This document shows positions 36,334 to 46,826 of a DNA stretch of 64,000 nt, piece by piece; position 1 is the stretch's first letter; each line of letters opens with the position of its first letter. A program made the translations under genes and the position numbers. The stretch lies in contig NC_090751.1 in the NCBI RefSeq assembly GCF_036898095.1, positions 82,080,930 through 82,144,929 of the forward strand. Reading direction: 5' to 3'. This DNA comes from Palaemon carinicauda (lineage: Eukaryota; Arthropoda; Malacostraca; Decapoda; Palaemonidae). The notes below the pieces were generated by a model. The model saw only the letters and a program-made list of their open reading frames with translations, did not search any database and was not told the DNA's origin.

Positions 36334-37552
36334 TTATGGGAATGTAGTGGCTGAGCCCTCGCCTACTACTGCATTCGTTGCTACGAATGGTCCCAGGGTG
36401 TAGCAGTACTCGTAAAGAGACTGGACATCTTTGAGATAGAATGATGCGAACACTGACTTGCTTCTCCAATAGGTTGCATCCATAACACTCTGCAGAGAAT
36501 GGTTCTGTTTGAAGGCCACTGAAGTAGCCACAGCTCCCACTTCATGTGTCCTTACCTTCAGCAAAGCAAGGTCTTCTTCCTTCAGACGAGAATGTGTTTC
36601 TCTAATCAGAAGCCTGAATAGTAAGAAACTGAGTTCTTAGAACTTGGAAAAGAAGGTTTCTTGATAGCACACTATAAGGCTTCTGATTGTCCTTGTAAAG
36701 GTTAAGACCTTTTTAGATAGTACCTAAGAGCTCTAACTGGGCAAAGTACTCTTTTCAGATCATTCCCCACCAAGTTGGACAGGCTTGGGATCTCGAACGA
36801 CTTAGGCCAAGGACGTGAAGGAAGCTCGTTTAGCAAAAACCGAGCTGCAAGGAACATGTAGCCGTTTCAGATGTGAAAACAATGATCCTGCTGAAGGCGT
36901 GGATCTCACTTACTCTTTTAGCTGTTGTCAAGCACACGAGGAAAAGAGTTTTTAATGTGAGGTCCTAAAAAGAGGCTGATTGGAGAGGTTCAAATCTTGA
37001 TGACATAAGGAACCTTAGGACCACGTCTAGATTCCAGCCTGGAGTGGACAACCGACGTTCCTTTGAGGTCTCAAAAGACCTAGGGAGGTCCTGTAGATCT
37101 TTGTTGGTGGAAAGATCCAAGCCTCTGTGGCGGAAAACCGCTGCCAACATACTTCTGTAACCCTTGATCGTAGGAGCTGAAAGGGATCTTACTTTCCTTA
37201 GATATAACAGGAAGTCAGCAATCTGGGTTACAGTGGTACTGGTTGAGGAAACTGCATTGGTCTTGTACCAGCTACGGAAGACTTCCCCTTGAGACTGATA
37301 GATTCTGAGAGTGGATGTTCTCCTTGCTTTGGCAATCGCTCTGGCTGCCTCCTTCGAAAAGCCCCTAGCTCTTGAGAGTCTTTCGAAAGTCTGAAGGCAG
37401 TCAGACGAAGAGCGTGGAGGATTGGGTGTACCTTCTTTACGTGAGGTAGACTTAGAAGGTTCACTCCTAGAGGAAGAGTCCTGGGAATGTCGACCAGCCA
37501 TTGCAGTACCTCTAAGAACCATTCTCTCGCGGACCAGAGCGGAGCCAACCAA
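36334..37552 (-). pseudogene. Tyrosine recombinase of DIRS element C, inactive
   Basis: N-terminal core-binding domain open at 37552-36965 (TQIADFLLYLRK, APTIKGYRSMLAAVFRHRGLD). The first catalytic Arg box TAKRVSEIHAFS is near 36925 in another frame. The C-terminal part is at 36564-36334, reading VRTHEVGAVATSVAF and TYWRSKSVFASFYLKD. The His of the HxxR box is present but the Arg is Gly; the Trp and the Tyr ten residues later are kept. Frameshifts between the blocks and the lost Arg make it inactive. A 287-codon relative is at 63000-63863. Confidence 0.85.
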
Positions 37553-37559
37553 CGTCAGC

Positions 37560-38720
37560 CGTGTCCCTTAGTGAGAGGAGAACTTCTGAAGTACTCTGTT
37601 GACAATCTTGAACGGCGGGAATGCATACAGGTCGAGATGGAACCAATCCAGCAGAAAAGCATCCACGTGAACTGCTGCTGGGTCTGGAATCGGAGAACAA
37701 TACAACAGGAGTCTCTAGGTTATCGAGGTAGTGAACAGATCTATGGTTGGCTGACCCCACAGGGCCCAAAGTCTGTTGCAAACATTCTTGAGAAGGGTCC
37801 ACTCTGTGGGGATGACCTGACCCTTCCGTCTGAGGTGATCTGCCATGACATTCATACCGCCCTGAATGAACCTCGTTACCAGTTAGCTTTCGATCTAAAG
37901 ACCAGATGAGTAGGTCCCTTGCGATCTAGAACAACTTCCACGAAAGAGTCCCTCCCTGCTTGAAGATGTAAGCCAGGGCTGTGGTGTTGTCAGAGTCCAC
38001 CTCCACCACTTTGTTAAGCTGGAGGGACTTGAAGTTTATCAAGGCCAGAATAACCGCCAACAACTTCTTGCAAATGATGTGAAGTGTCCTTTGCTCCTGA
38101 TTCCATGTTCCCGAGCATTCTTGTCCGTCCAAAGTCGCACCCCAGCCCGTGTCTGATGCGTCCGAGAGGAGACGGCGGTCGTGTTTCTGAACAGCCAAAG
38201 GTAGCCTTCCTTGAGAAGAAAGCTGTTCTTACACCACGCGAGAGAAGACCTCCTCTCTTCGGAAACAGGAACTGAGACTGTCTCTAGCGTCATGTCCTTT
38301 ATCCAGTGAGCAGCTAGATGATACTGAAGGGAGGGGAGGTGGAGTCTCCCTAACACGATGAACAGGGCCAGCGATGAAAGTGTCCCTGTTAGACTCATCC
38401 ACTACCTGACTGAGCATCGGTTCCTTCTCAGCATGCTCTGGATGCATTCTAGGGCTTGGAAGATCCTTGGGGCCGACGGAAAAGTCCGAAAAGCTCGACT
38501 CTGAAGATCCATACCCAAGGAGACAATGGTCTGGGATGGAACGAGCTGAGACTCCTCAAAATTGACCAGGAGGCCCAGTTCCTTGGTCAGATCCATAGTC
38601 CATTTGAAAATCTCCAGACAGCGACGACTTGTGGGAGCTCTTAAAAGCCAGTCGTCTGACGGAGCCGGACACAAGATCATGATACTGCTGCACAGTCTGT
38701 GAACTGTCAATCATGGGCAA
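37560..38720 (-). pseudogene. RNase H and partial reverse transcriptase of DIRS element C
   Basis: Minus strand: a reverse transcriptase motif C remnant (PSDDWLL, near 38650, in place of YLDDWLL) with the following thumb region LVNFEESQLVPSQTIVSLG. Then RNase H (LLSDASDTGWGATLDG, about 38170, and VVEVDSDNTTALAYIF). Then the linker to the recombinase (37802-37512). I could not find the fingers or palm motif A (LKDAY type) upstream of motif C; gag-like sequence follows instead, so an internal deletion is likely. Confidence 0.75.
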
Positions 38721-39254
38721 GCGAGGAAGTACAGTGACAACCCGAATCTGTCTAGACTGTCTGGGTCGTACAGACAACTCCTTAACGGGTTGCTGAGGTT
38801 GCCGCACTGCGTCACAACAAGTCACTTCTGTTGGTTGTTGAACGTCTTCCCCGTGACACATTGACTCCGAGAACAAAAAAATCCTCTAACAATGACTAAG
38901 TTTGGACTGCATGTCATGCAACACAGCTCAAGGTCTATGGGAGCAGGTGTGGTAACAGACGGGATTAGCGACTGAAGTGGAACCATAACCTTCCCTGGAA
39001 GCATGTTATGCTTAAATAAAAGTCCATAAGAGGTTATGCAGCTAAAGGCTCCCTCCAAATGACAGAGTCCTCAAGGGAATATCAGAAGGAGGGAGAAAAG
39101 AACTTTCTCATCTACAGGGACCTTATACTAGAAAAGTTAAGTTCTCTGAGTGAGGGTTCACTGGTGCAAAAGCAGCAGACTAGAAGGCAACGTTATGAAA
39201 CTGCTTGACCGTCTAGTGAGTTGGCAACAACCCAAGATGTGTGACTGAGAAGCA

Positions 39255-39480
39255 TGCGGTAAGGTATGCAGAGCATGATGTATGCAGAGTATGCTGTATG
39301 CAGAGCATGCTGTATGTAGAGCATGTTGTATGCAGAGCATGCTGAATGCAGAGCATGCTGTATGCAGAGCATGTTGTATGCAGAGCATGCTGAATGCAGA
39401 GCATGCTGTATGCTGAGCATGTAGTAAGCAGAGCCTGCTGTAAGCAGAGCCTGCTGTAAGGAAAGCAGAGCGTGTGCATG
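39255..39480. repeat. 16-bp minisatellite in the gag region of DIRS element C
   Basis: About 14 copies of GCAGAGCATGCTGTAT with single-base variants. Because 16 is not a multiple of 3 and the unit lacks stops, three minus-strand frames stay open and encode the same 16-residue periodic peptide; these are artefacts of the repeat. Confidence 0.92.
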
Positions 39481-39589
39481 GCGTTTAACATTTCTCAGAA
39501 AATCCATGACCAGTGCTAGAGTGCTTTATGCATGCTTGCATGGGGTTTAAAAATCAACATAATGTTTACCTTACATTCATAACTCATGA

Positions 39590-41043
39590 TTCATATTTTT
39601 GCCATGGTTTGAAAATGGAGGTAAGGTATGCTGAACAGCAGAGTCAGAACGAGCTGGAACAACAATAGTTGTGGTTTCCTCTTCAAGACTCTGTTGAGGG
39701 AACACCTGAGGCTCAGTCTGCAAAGGCTGAATAAAAGACAAGCAGAAGGAAGGCGCATGGGTGGAGGAGGCTGACTCCTAGCATGAGTGGTTGAACCCAA
39801 GGGTTGCGCTTGCTGAGCGGTGGCGGAAGCGGAGTAGCAAGTTCCAGTTCCTGTGGTGTGAGCGGAGCGCGATGAGGAAGAGGCTGCGCAGAACAAGGTA
39901 AATGTCTCGCAAGCTGAGGCTCCTGAGGCGCAAGGCTAAGGTGTTGTGGTGCTTGCCTTGTGGAGGGTTGAGCTCGCTGCAGCGAGAGCTGAGGAGACTG
40001 ACTCATGGACGGGAGAGGTTGTTGTACCTCAACCGAGTGTTGCATCACTGGTGGAGCAGCAAGTGGAGGCGGAGGAAGAGAGGTATAATCCTCCTGATCC
40101 CACTGGGAACAGCAAACTCAGCACGTGGCTCAACATCGTACGCCTGGCAGGTGGTACTGCGATCAGGCGGAGCGAGCGTAGGCGGAGGGAGTGTAGGCGG
40201 AGGCGGAGGAGCAACACTCTCAGCCCGACACTCATGCATCAAGTCCGAAAGCTGTGCTTGCATGGACTGTAGTAGAGTCCACAACATCGTACGCCTGGCA
40301 GGTGGTACTGCGATCAGGCGGAGCGAGTGTAGGCGGAGGGAGTGTAGGCGGAGGCGGAGGAGCAACACTCTCAGCCCGACACTCATGCATCAAGTCCGAA
40401 AGCTGTGCTTGCATGGACTGTAGAAGAGTCCACAACATCGTACGCCTGGCAGGTGGTACTGCGATCAGGCGGGGCAAGCATAGGCGGAGGGAGTGTAGGC
40501 GGAGGCGGAGGCGGAGGCGCAACACTCTCAGCCCGACACTCACGCATCAAGTCCGAAAGCAGTGCTTGCATGCACTGTAGTAGAGTCCACTTGGGGTCGG
40601 CAGAAACTACAGAAGGCTGAGGTAAAGCCTTAACAGTCGAGCTCTGTTGTGGCAGAACCTTACTCCTCTTAGGCGGAGTGCATTCAACTGATGACTGAGG
40701 AGAGTCAGAGCTAACCCAATGACTGTGAACTCTAACTTCGTACGTCTGGCATAGGTCTGGACTTTACGTTTAAAAGGTCTTGAGACCTGAGACCAGCGTT
40801 TTCTCCCCTAAATTTCTTCTGCAGACGAGCAAAATAAGGGCTCAATCGTCTGCGGGTGGGAGTGACGGTCTCGGTAAGACACGCCCACAACCACCGAGGA
40901 TACTTCTGTGCGCCGATCAAGGCCTGCTGAACCCTTCTGCCCTTCGACATTGCTTCTCCCCTGGGCTTGGGAGCTTGCAAGAGGTCCCGGACTGGGAGGA
41001 CGACTGGCGCGCACAAAAGTACCCTCACGCACAACACTGACAT
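39590..41043 (-). pseudogene. Gag-like region of DIRS element C
   Basis: Minus strand from a candidate ATG at 41043: GRRVQQALIGAQKYPRWLW, then PYFARLQKKFRGENAG, a basic and hydrophobic start. It continues into Gln/Pro-rich stretches interrupted by a 151-bp tandem array (40131-40590). Placement upstream of reverse transcriptase remnants in a DIRS element makes Gag the best guess. I do not recognise specific domains, and the Cys/His-rich start seen in elements B and D was not found here. Confidence 0.5.
40131..40590. repeat. 151-bp tandem repeat, three copies
   Basis: Units start at 40131, 40282 and 40433 (CAACATCGTACGCCTGGCAG). The third has an extra GCGGAG insertion. Each unit holds a GGCGGA-rich part, read as prolines on the minus strand, and a part read as MQAQLSDLMHECRAES. 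The 151-bp period shifts the reading frame by one base per unit. Confidence 0.95.
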
Positions 41044-42163
41044 ACTTTGCGCTAATCACTTATCACTTTGATTTCTGTTTGCACTTATTTCACTGAACTC
41101 GAAACTTTAAGTGGTTTGTACCTGAAACACGCAATTCTATCCTTTCTCAAAAGTTAGTAATTGCGAAAACAGAATTACAATGTAACAGAAAAATCTAATG
41201 AAAGATAATTCAGTGGCTGGAAAGAGACTAAACACTAGATCACTCTAGAAACGTTTAGTTTCTTCCCCTAAAGAGACTAGGGAGAAGAGCAAAAACGATA
41301 ACGACGTTACTCGTACGCCTGGCAGGCTTGAATGAAACGTTTATCCTCTTTCTCCCTCCGTCTCTATCTCTCTCTCTCTCTCTCTCTCTTGACTTAGAAC
41401 CTGAGAGAAGAGCCCAATCATATATATCGTTAAAACATATTATTGTTAAAGGAAAAAACTGAAAAGTTCCTTTATTAGGATAAAAAACCATTAAGTTAAG
41501 AAAGAATGAACAAAACGCTAGACACGGTTACTCTTACTGCAACGTGAAACCGTGAACATTCTTTCTCTATCGTAACGATAGAGTGCAAGTTGAACGTTCT
41601 GAACGTCAACAACTGCAGAGACAAAACAAAACGTTAGTTCAACTTTGAAAACAGTACGAGACTATCAAAGAAATTCTTTCAAACTCTGTGGCGGAAATAG
41701 CATAATATGTTAACAGGTAAAACCGAAATGACGGGCTCAATGTTAATTAACTTCGGTACCAAGAAAAGACCGCCTACTATTAGGAAGGTCGAATATAAAC
41801 AAATATAAAAATTAATTTTAATAAGTTTATAATAAAAGGAAGTTAATCGAAGAAGCCTATAAGAGGCGGAGAGATATAAAATAAATCTATAACTTTTGTT
41901 AAGCAAAATTAAGAAAGAGAGTCTATACTCTCTTATACACCAACACTTCCGTCTAAGGGAAGGGTCGGCCATTGAAAGGTGAACGAGAGTTCATACTCTC
42001 TTCGTCACCATAATTAATCAAATTAATTCCAAAAGCTAACTAAGCTAATATAGAAGTTTCCAGTAAAGCGACATCCGAAATCAAAGAGAAATACTTCACC
42101 AAAGTCGTGAAAATACTCCAAGAACATAAGCGTATCCCAGAACGTCTTGCCGGAAGCACGACA

Positions 42164-42322
42164 GAGGAATAATTGAGGAGGTGTCAACAAGAAGTACTTG
42201 AGTACCTGGCCACAGGTGGCGCTGGTAAATCCACCCCCTTCTAGTATTGTGATAGCTAGCGTATCCCTCCATAGAATTCTGTCGGGCAACGGAGTTGACA
42301 GCTACATGATTATCGGGTAAGT
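42164..42322 (-). repeat. Inverted terminal repeat of DIRS element C, high-coordinate arm
   Basis: Reverse complement of 35654-35812 with two visible differences (CGCTAG for CGCCAG, GTGGAT for GTGTAT on the minus strand). Confidence 0.93.
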
Positions 42323-42331
42323 TTAATATTG

Positions 42332-44238
42332 AAAAGAGGGCTTTTGAAGAATGGCTGCAGAGTAATAGTATAGAGAAGTATGAAAAATATAGAGAGAAAA
42401 AGGTGGAAGTAAAGCGCAAGGTACGTGAGGCAAAGAGGGCAGCTGACCTGAGGTAGGGTCAGGGACTGGGTCAGTCATATGAAGAGAATAAGAAGTTTTG
42501 GAAAGAAGTGAAGAGAGTAAGAAAGGCCGGCACAAGAATTGAAGAGACGGTGAAAGATGGAAATGGAAGGTTGTTAAAAGGAGAGGAGGCAAGGAAAAGG
42601 TGGGCGGAATATTTTGAAAGTTTGCTGAATGTTGAGGATGATAGGGAGGCAGAGATAATTGCTGTTCCAGGTGTTGAGGTGCCAGTGATGGGAGATGAGA
42701 ATGAGAGAGAGATTACAATAGAGGAAGTGAGGAGAGCACTAGATGAAACGAGAGTAGGAAAAGCATCTGGTATGGATGGTGTGAAAGCTGAGATGTTGAA
42801 GGAAGGGGGTGTGACTGTAATTGAATGGTTGGTGAGATTGTTTAATGTGTGTTTTGTGTTGTCAATGGTACCAGTAGATTGGGTCTGTGCATGTATTGTA
42901 CCACTATATAAGGGTAAGGGAGATGTGCATGAGTGTTGTAATTCAAGAGGTATTAGTTTGTTGAGTGTAGTTGGAAAAGTGTATGGTAGAGTACTGATTA
43001 ATAGGATTAAGGATAAAACAGAGAATGCAATCTGGGAAGTACAGGGGGGTTTTAGAAGAGGTAGGGGCTGTATGAATCAGATTTTTACAGTTAGGCAGAT
43101 ATGCAAGAAATATTTAGCAAAAGGTAAGGAGGTGTATGTTGCGTTTATGGATCTGGAGAAAGCATATGATAGAGTTGATAGGGAAGCAATGTGGAATGTG
43201 ATGAGGTTATATGGAGTTGGTGGAAGGTTGTTGCAAGCTGTGAAAAGTTTCTACAAAGGTAGTAAAGCATGTGTTAGAATAGGAAATGAAGTGAGCGATT
43301 GGTTTCCGGTGAGAGTGGGGCTGAGACAGGGATGTGTGATGTCGCCGTGGTTGTTTAACTTGTATGTTGATGGAGTGGTGAGAGAGGTGAATGCTCGAGT
43401 GCTTGGACGAGGATTAAAACTGGTAGACGAGAATGATCATGAATGGGAGGTAAATCAGTTGTTGTTTGCGGATGATACTGTACTGGTAGCAGACACAGAA
43501 GAGAAGCTTGACCGACTAGTGACAGAATTTGGAAGGGTGTGTGAGAGAAGGAAGTTGAGAGTTAATGTGGGTAAGAGTAAGGTTATGAGATGTACGAGAA
43601 GGGAAGGTTGTGCAAGGTTGAATGTCATGTTGAATGGAGAGTTACTTGAGGAGGTGGATCAGTTTAAGTACTTGGGGTCTGTTGTTGCAGCAAATGGTGG
43701 AGTGGAAGCAGATGTACGTCAGAGAGTGAATGAAGGTTGCAAAGTATTGGGGGCAGTTAAGGGAGTAGTAAAAAATAGAGGGTTGGGCATGAATGTAAAG
43801 AGAGTTCTATATGAGAAAGTGATTGTACCAACTGTGATGTATGGATCAGAGTTGTGGGGAATGAAAGTGTTGGAGAGACAGAAATTGAATGTGTTTGAGA
43901 TGAAGTGTCTGAGGAGTATGGCTGGTGTATCTCGAGTAGATAGGGTCAGGAACGAGGTGGTGAGGGTGAGAACGGGTGTAAGAAATGAGTTAGCGGCTAG
44001 AGTGGATATGAATGTGTTGAGGTGGTTTGGCCATGTTGAGAGAATGGAGAATGGCTGTCTGCTAAAGAAGGTGATGAATGCAAGAGTTGATGGGAGAAGT
44101 ACAAGAGGAAGGCCAAGGTTTGGGTGGATGGATGGTGTGAAGAAAGCTCTGGGTGATAGGAGGATAGATGTGAGAGAGGCAAGAGAGCGTGCTAGAAATA
44201 GGAATGAATGGCGAGCGATTGTGACGCAGTTCCGGTAG
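42332..44238 (+). pseudogene. RTE-like LINE protein, reverse transcriptase half
   Basis: Continues the endonuclease frame across the DIRS insertion. One in-frame TAG at 42454-42456 stands in ADLR-stop-GQGLG. The rest is open from there to TAG at 44236-44238. Reverse transcriptase: IVPLYKGKGD, SRGISLLSVVGKVYGRVL, GGFRRGRGCMNQIF, YVAFMDLEKAYDRVD (motif A), GLRQGCVMSPWLFNLY (motif B) and LLFADDTVLVADTEEKL (motif C). The C-terminal domain has MYGSELWGMK and VLRWFGHVERMENGC. All catalytic residues are intact; only one nonsense codon and the DIRS insertion inactivate this copy. Confidence 0.9.
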
Positions 44239-44599
44239 GCCCTGCTGCTTCCTCCGGTGCCTTAGATGACCGCGGAGGTAGCAGCAGTAGGGGACTCAGC
44301 AGTATGAAGCTTCATCTGTGGTGGAAATGTGGGAGGTTGGGCTGTGGCACCCTAGCAGTACCAGTTGAACTCGGCTGAGTCCCTGGTTAGGCTGGAGGAA
44401 CATAGAGAGTAGAGGTCCCCTTTTTTGTTTGTTCTTGTTGATGTCGGCTACCCCCCAAAATTGGGGGAAGTGCCTTTGGTATATGTATGTATGTACCACC
44501 TGAAGCGAGGAATTGATCGACACTACTAACAATTGTCATGTTAATTTCATTCTTAAACTCAAGTTGTCATATGTGAACTAAGGTTTTATTTCTTACGGG

Positions 44600-44692
<93 letters not shown>

Positions 44693-44700
44693 TCTGCCAT

Positions 44701-44737
<37 letters not shown>

Positions 44738-44813
44738 CTCTCTCTCTCTCTTTCTTTCTCTCTCTCTCTCTTTCTTTCTCTCTCTCTCTCTCTCTCTAGA
44801 GAAAGAGAGAGAT
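44600..44813. repeat. (GA)n-(CT)n inverted tract
   Basis: GA repeats at 44600-44690, a 14-base spacer (TTTCTGCCATCAAA), then CT repeats with CTTT interruptions at 44705-44798, ending in AGAGAAAGAGAGA. The two arms can pair into a hairpin of about 90 bp. It begins about 100 bp after the end of the RTE-like element. Confidence 0.92.
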
Positions 44814-45379
44814 TTTTATTTTACCGTCTACTCTACAAAACTAATCATTGCAAATCAAATGTATACTGTTTAAAATATGACAAAATAATGCCGACTCGTT
44901 ACCGTAGTTTAGGCTATTCACTGCCGATAAACGAACCCAGTCTACTTGTGAAAACCTTGAATGCCTGGAGGGAAAAATAAGGCTTTTATATATACTGTAC
45001 TAAACAAAAATAATGTTTTATTATACCATCATTAACACTACCATTACAATTATCGGAAGGTTGGAGAAAGATAATGATTGCCGAGAACGTAACCACAATT
45101 CTGTTTACATTTCGTCAGCTGGACTCACATAGTTAACAGATGATTTCATTGTTGATGTGGAATTTTATCCTTAAATAGGCTATTCATTATGAAATTATGT
45201 TAATAAGATGTAAGGTTAATATTGTTTTGTAACATTTATTATAAATGACCGTATTTAGGGCTACCAATATACTTAGAAAGACAATAGATTTGATACATTT
45301 TATAGTGCTTGACTTGCAGACTTTGAACAGCTTTACAGATACGGAAAATTTATTTTTGAAAAATAGAGGTCGCATAAAA
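44814..45379. other. AT-rich flank, no gene recognised
   Basis: No coding signal. The last bases before the DIRS element (GAGGTCGCATAAAA) together with the bases after it (GGGGAATCGTATAATTTG) may be halves of one pogo-like MITE into which DIRS element D inserted. Confidence 0.4.
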
Positions 45380-45421
45380 CGGATTTTGAGCGAAGCAAAA
45401 AATCTATTTTTGGGTGAGATG

Positions 45422-45757
45422 GCCATGTCGTCCTGATGGAAGTTCCTAAAGGGTAGATTCCTTGGGTATATATGACTACGGTGATATTCCCAAAGAATTT
45501 ACCTTAAGGTACCCAGAATTCTAACTCCTGGAGCGAATATCCCTAAATAAAAGAACCAGGGATATCGCAAAATAACAGAGGACGTATTCTTGACACGCCA
45601 CATAGCAATCTGTACCCCGAACAGAATTAACACTTCGAAGGGGTCAAGTGGCAAGAAAACAAAAAACGAGAAAGAAAAGAGAGCCGCTCGCAAGGTACCT
45701 CTCCTCTCCCGTTTCGTAAGCTTGCATAGTGCCACTGACGGCACCATCTGTGTTCCT
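45422..45757 (+). repeat. Inverted terminal repeat of DIRS element D, low-coordinate arm
   Basis: From GCCATGTCGTCCTGATGG to CACCATCTGTGTTCCT, matching the reverse complement of 54322-54657 with a low number of mismatches (for example GGCACC against GGAGCC). Includes TTCGAAGGGGTCAAGTGGC. Confidence 0.92.
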
Positions 45758-45839
45758 TGTAGCGATACACGAGATTCTACAGATACGGTATGTAGGGAGG
45801 GGCCCTAGAGCCCTTTTTAGAGGAAAAAGGAAGGGCGGG

Positions 45840-45936
45840 TCCATCAGGACGACATGGCCATCTCACCCAAATATAGATTTTTCGCTTCGCTCAAAATCCA
45901 TTTTTTGGGCTCAAGCCATGTCGTCCTGATGGAAGT
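45840..45936. repeat. Internal complementary region of DIRS element D
   Basis: TCCATCAGGACGACATGGCC...CTTCGCTCAAAATCC is the reverse complement of the low-coordinate outer end (45381-45441). The adjoining ATTTTTTGGGCTCAAGCC...CTGATGGAAG reverses the high-coordinate outer end (54640-54672). The join is near 45899. Confidence 0.9.
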
Positions 45937-46826
45937 ATACCAGAGCATTACTATATCTGTGGATTCTCAAAACGTGCCGTACTCTCAGAAGGTATTACCC
46001 GGTCAACTAAACCTAGAGACCTAAGATGTTACCGTCATACATCTTTTCATCTAACCATAGACCATGTTAGTGCTTCCTGCCCCCTACAGGGAAGAGTCAT
46101 ACTAGACTCTGGAAAAGTCTCGAAGTTTACATATACCTATGTATGAATAACAGACAAGCCAATATAGTGGTCTCACTCTATATCATGTAAAGCACAGTTT
46201 GTAAACGAACCACTGAGTCAATATGAAATATCGACCAGTTCCCCGTTCGATTACTGGATTGGACAAAGGTTTAAATCCGGGTAGGACGAAAACTTGCACA
46301 TCCGCTACCGTCCCCTTAGGGCATGGAGTCCTCCCGCTAGGGGAAAGCACAAACCAATGAAAGATGCTTGCATAAAGGCACAATCTATTAGAATTATCCA
46401 TGATAAATATACATAGTAAACATAATGCTAAACCATTTCAAGTAAAATGACACAGGCGAAAGAGACGCAAGGTTCACAAGAACTAGTTAATTGACAATCA
46501 ATAAATATAAAACAGGTTAAACAACAATTATACATATATAAGAAGAGGATAACCAATAAATATGCATAAGCATGATAGTAAACAGAAAATTTGTTTATCT
46601 GAAAGAAAAACATTAGCACCACTTTTAACATATCGAGGTATCAAAATCATAAAAGTCTGTATTACGCTTGGCACACATGTCTGCACTAATGCTAGGTTCA
46701 CCTTTGAATATGGAACAGTCAATATGGGCACCCTAGTGCCCAAACACTTAGTTTGTAGAACAGTCCGTAACTACACGCCCACCCCAGAATTAATCGCCCC
46801 AATTAATTTCACTGTTCCTCGCAGAG

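Larger units (their letters stand above)
35619..42331 (-). mobile_element. DIRS element C inserted in the RTE-like LINE (6.7 kb)
   Basis: Exact borders follow from the sister LINE copies: the host LINE reads ...GAAGAGAAAAAGAGG... without the insertion, and here an A run stands at each border. Inverted terminal repeats at 35654-35812 and 42164-42322 are nearly identical. An internal complementary region is at 35857-35947. Minus-strand coding: gag-like region (41043 to about 39590) with two tandem-repeat arrays, remnants of reverse transcriptase and RNase H (38720-37560) and a broken tyrosine recombinase (37552-36334). Same family as element E. Confidence 0.92.
34397..44495 (+). mobile_element. 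RTE-like LINE, near full length, split by DIRS element C
   Basis: 5' leader starts near 34397 (GTACCCCCTGTGGCCGC) and contains TGCGTGTCGTAAGAGGCGAC. The coding part runs 34564-35618, is interrupted by DIRS element C (35619-42331), and continues 42332-44238. The 3' end is at 44239-44495 with the tail ATATGTATGTATG. Without the insertion the element would be about 3.4 kb. Three other, more damaged copies are in the window (45-3133, 55296-57068, 57472-58836). Among the four this is the best template for a family consensus. Confidence 0.92.

Noticed and set aside
39158..39507. Three overlapping His/Cys/Ala-rich proteins
   Set aside because: Produced by the stop-free 16-bp minisatellite; the three frames give the same periodic peptide.
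40131..40590. Regular repeats as a CRISPR array
   Set aside because: Three direct 151-bp units without unique spacers, in a eukaryotic genome; a simple tandem repeat.
39902..40620. Plus-strand Arg/Gly-rich open frames
   Set aside because: They are antisense readings of the tandem array in the gag region of DIRS element C.
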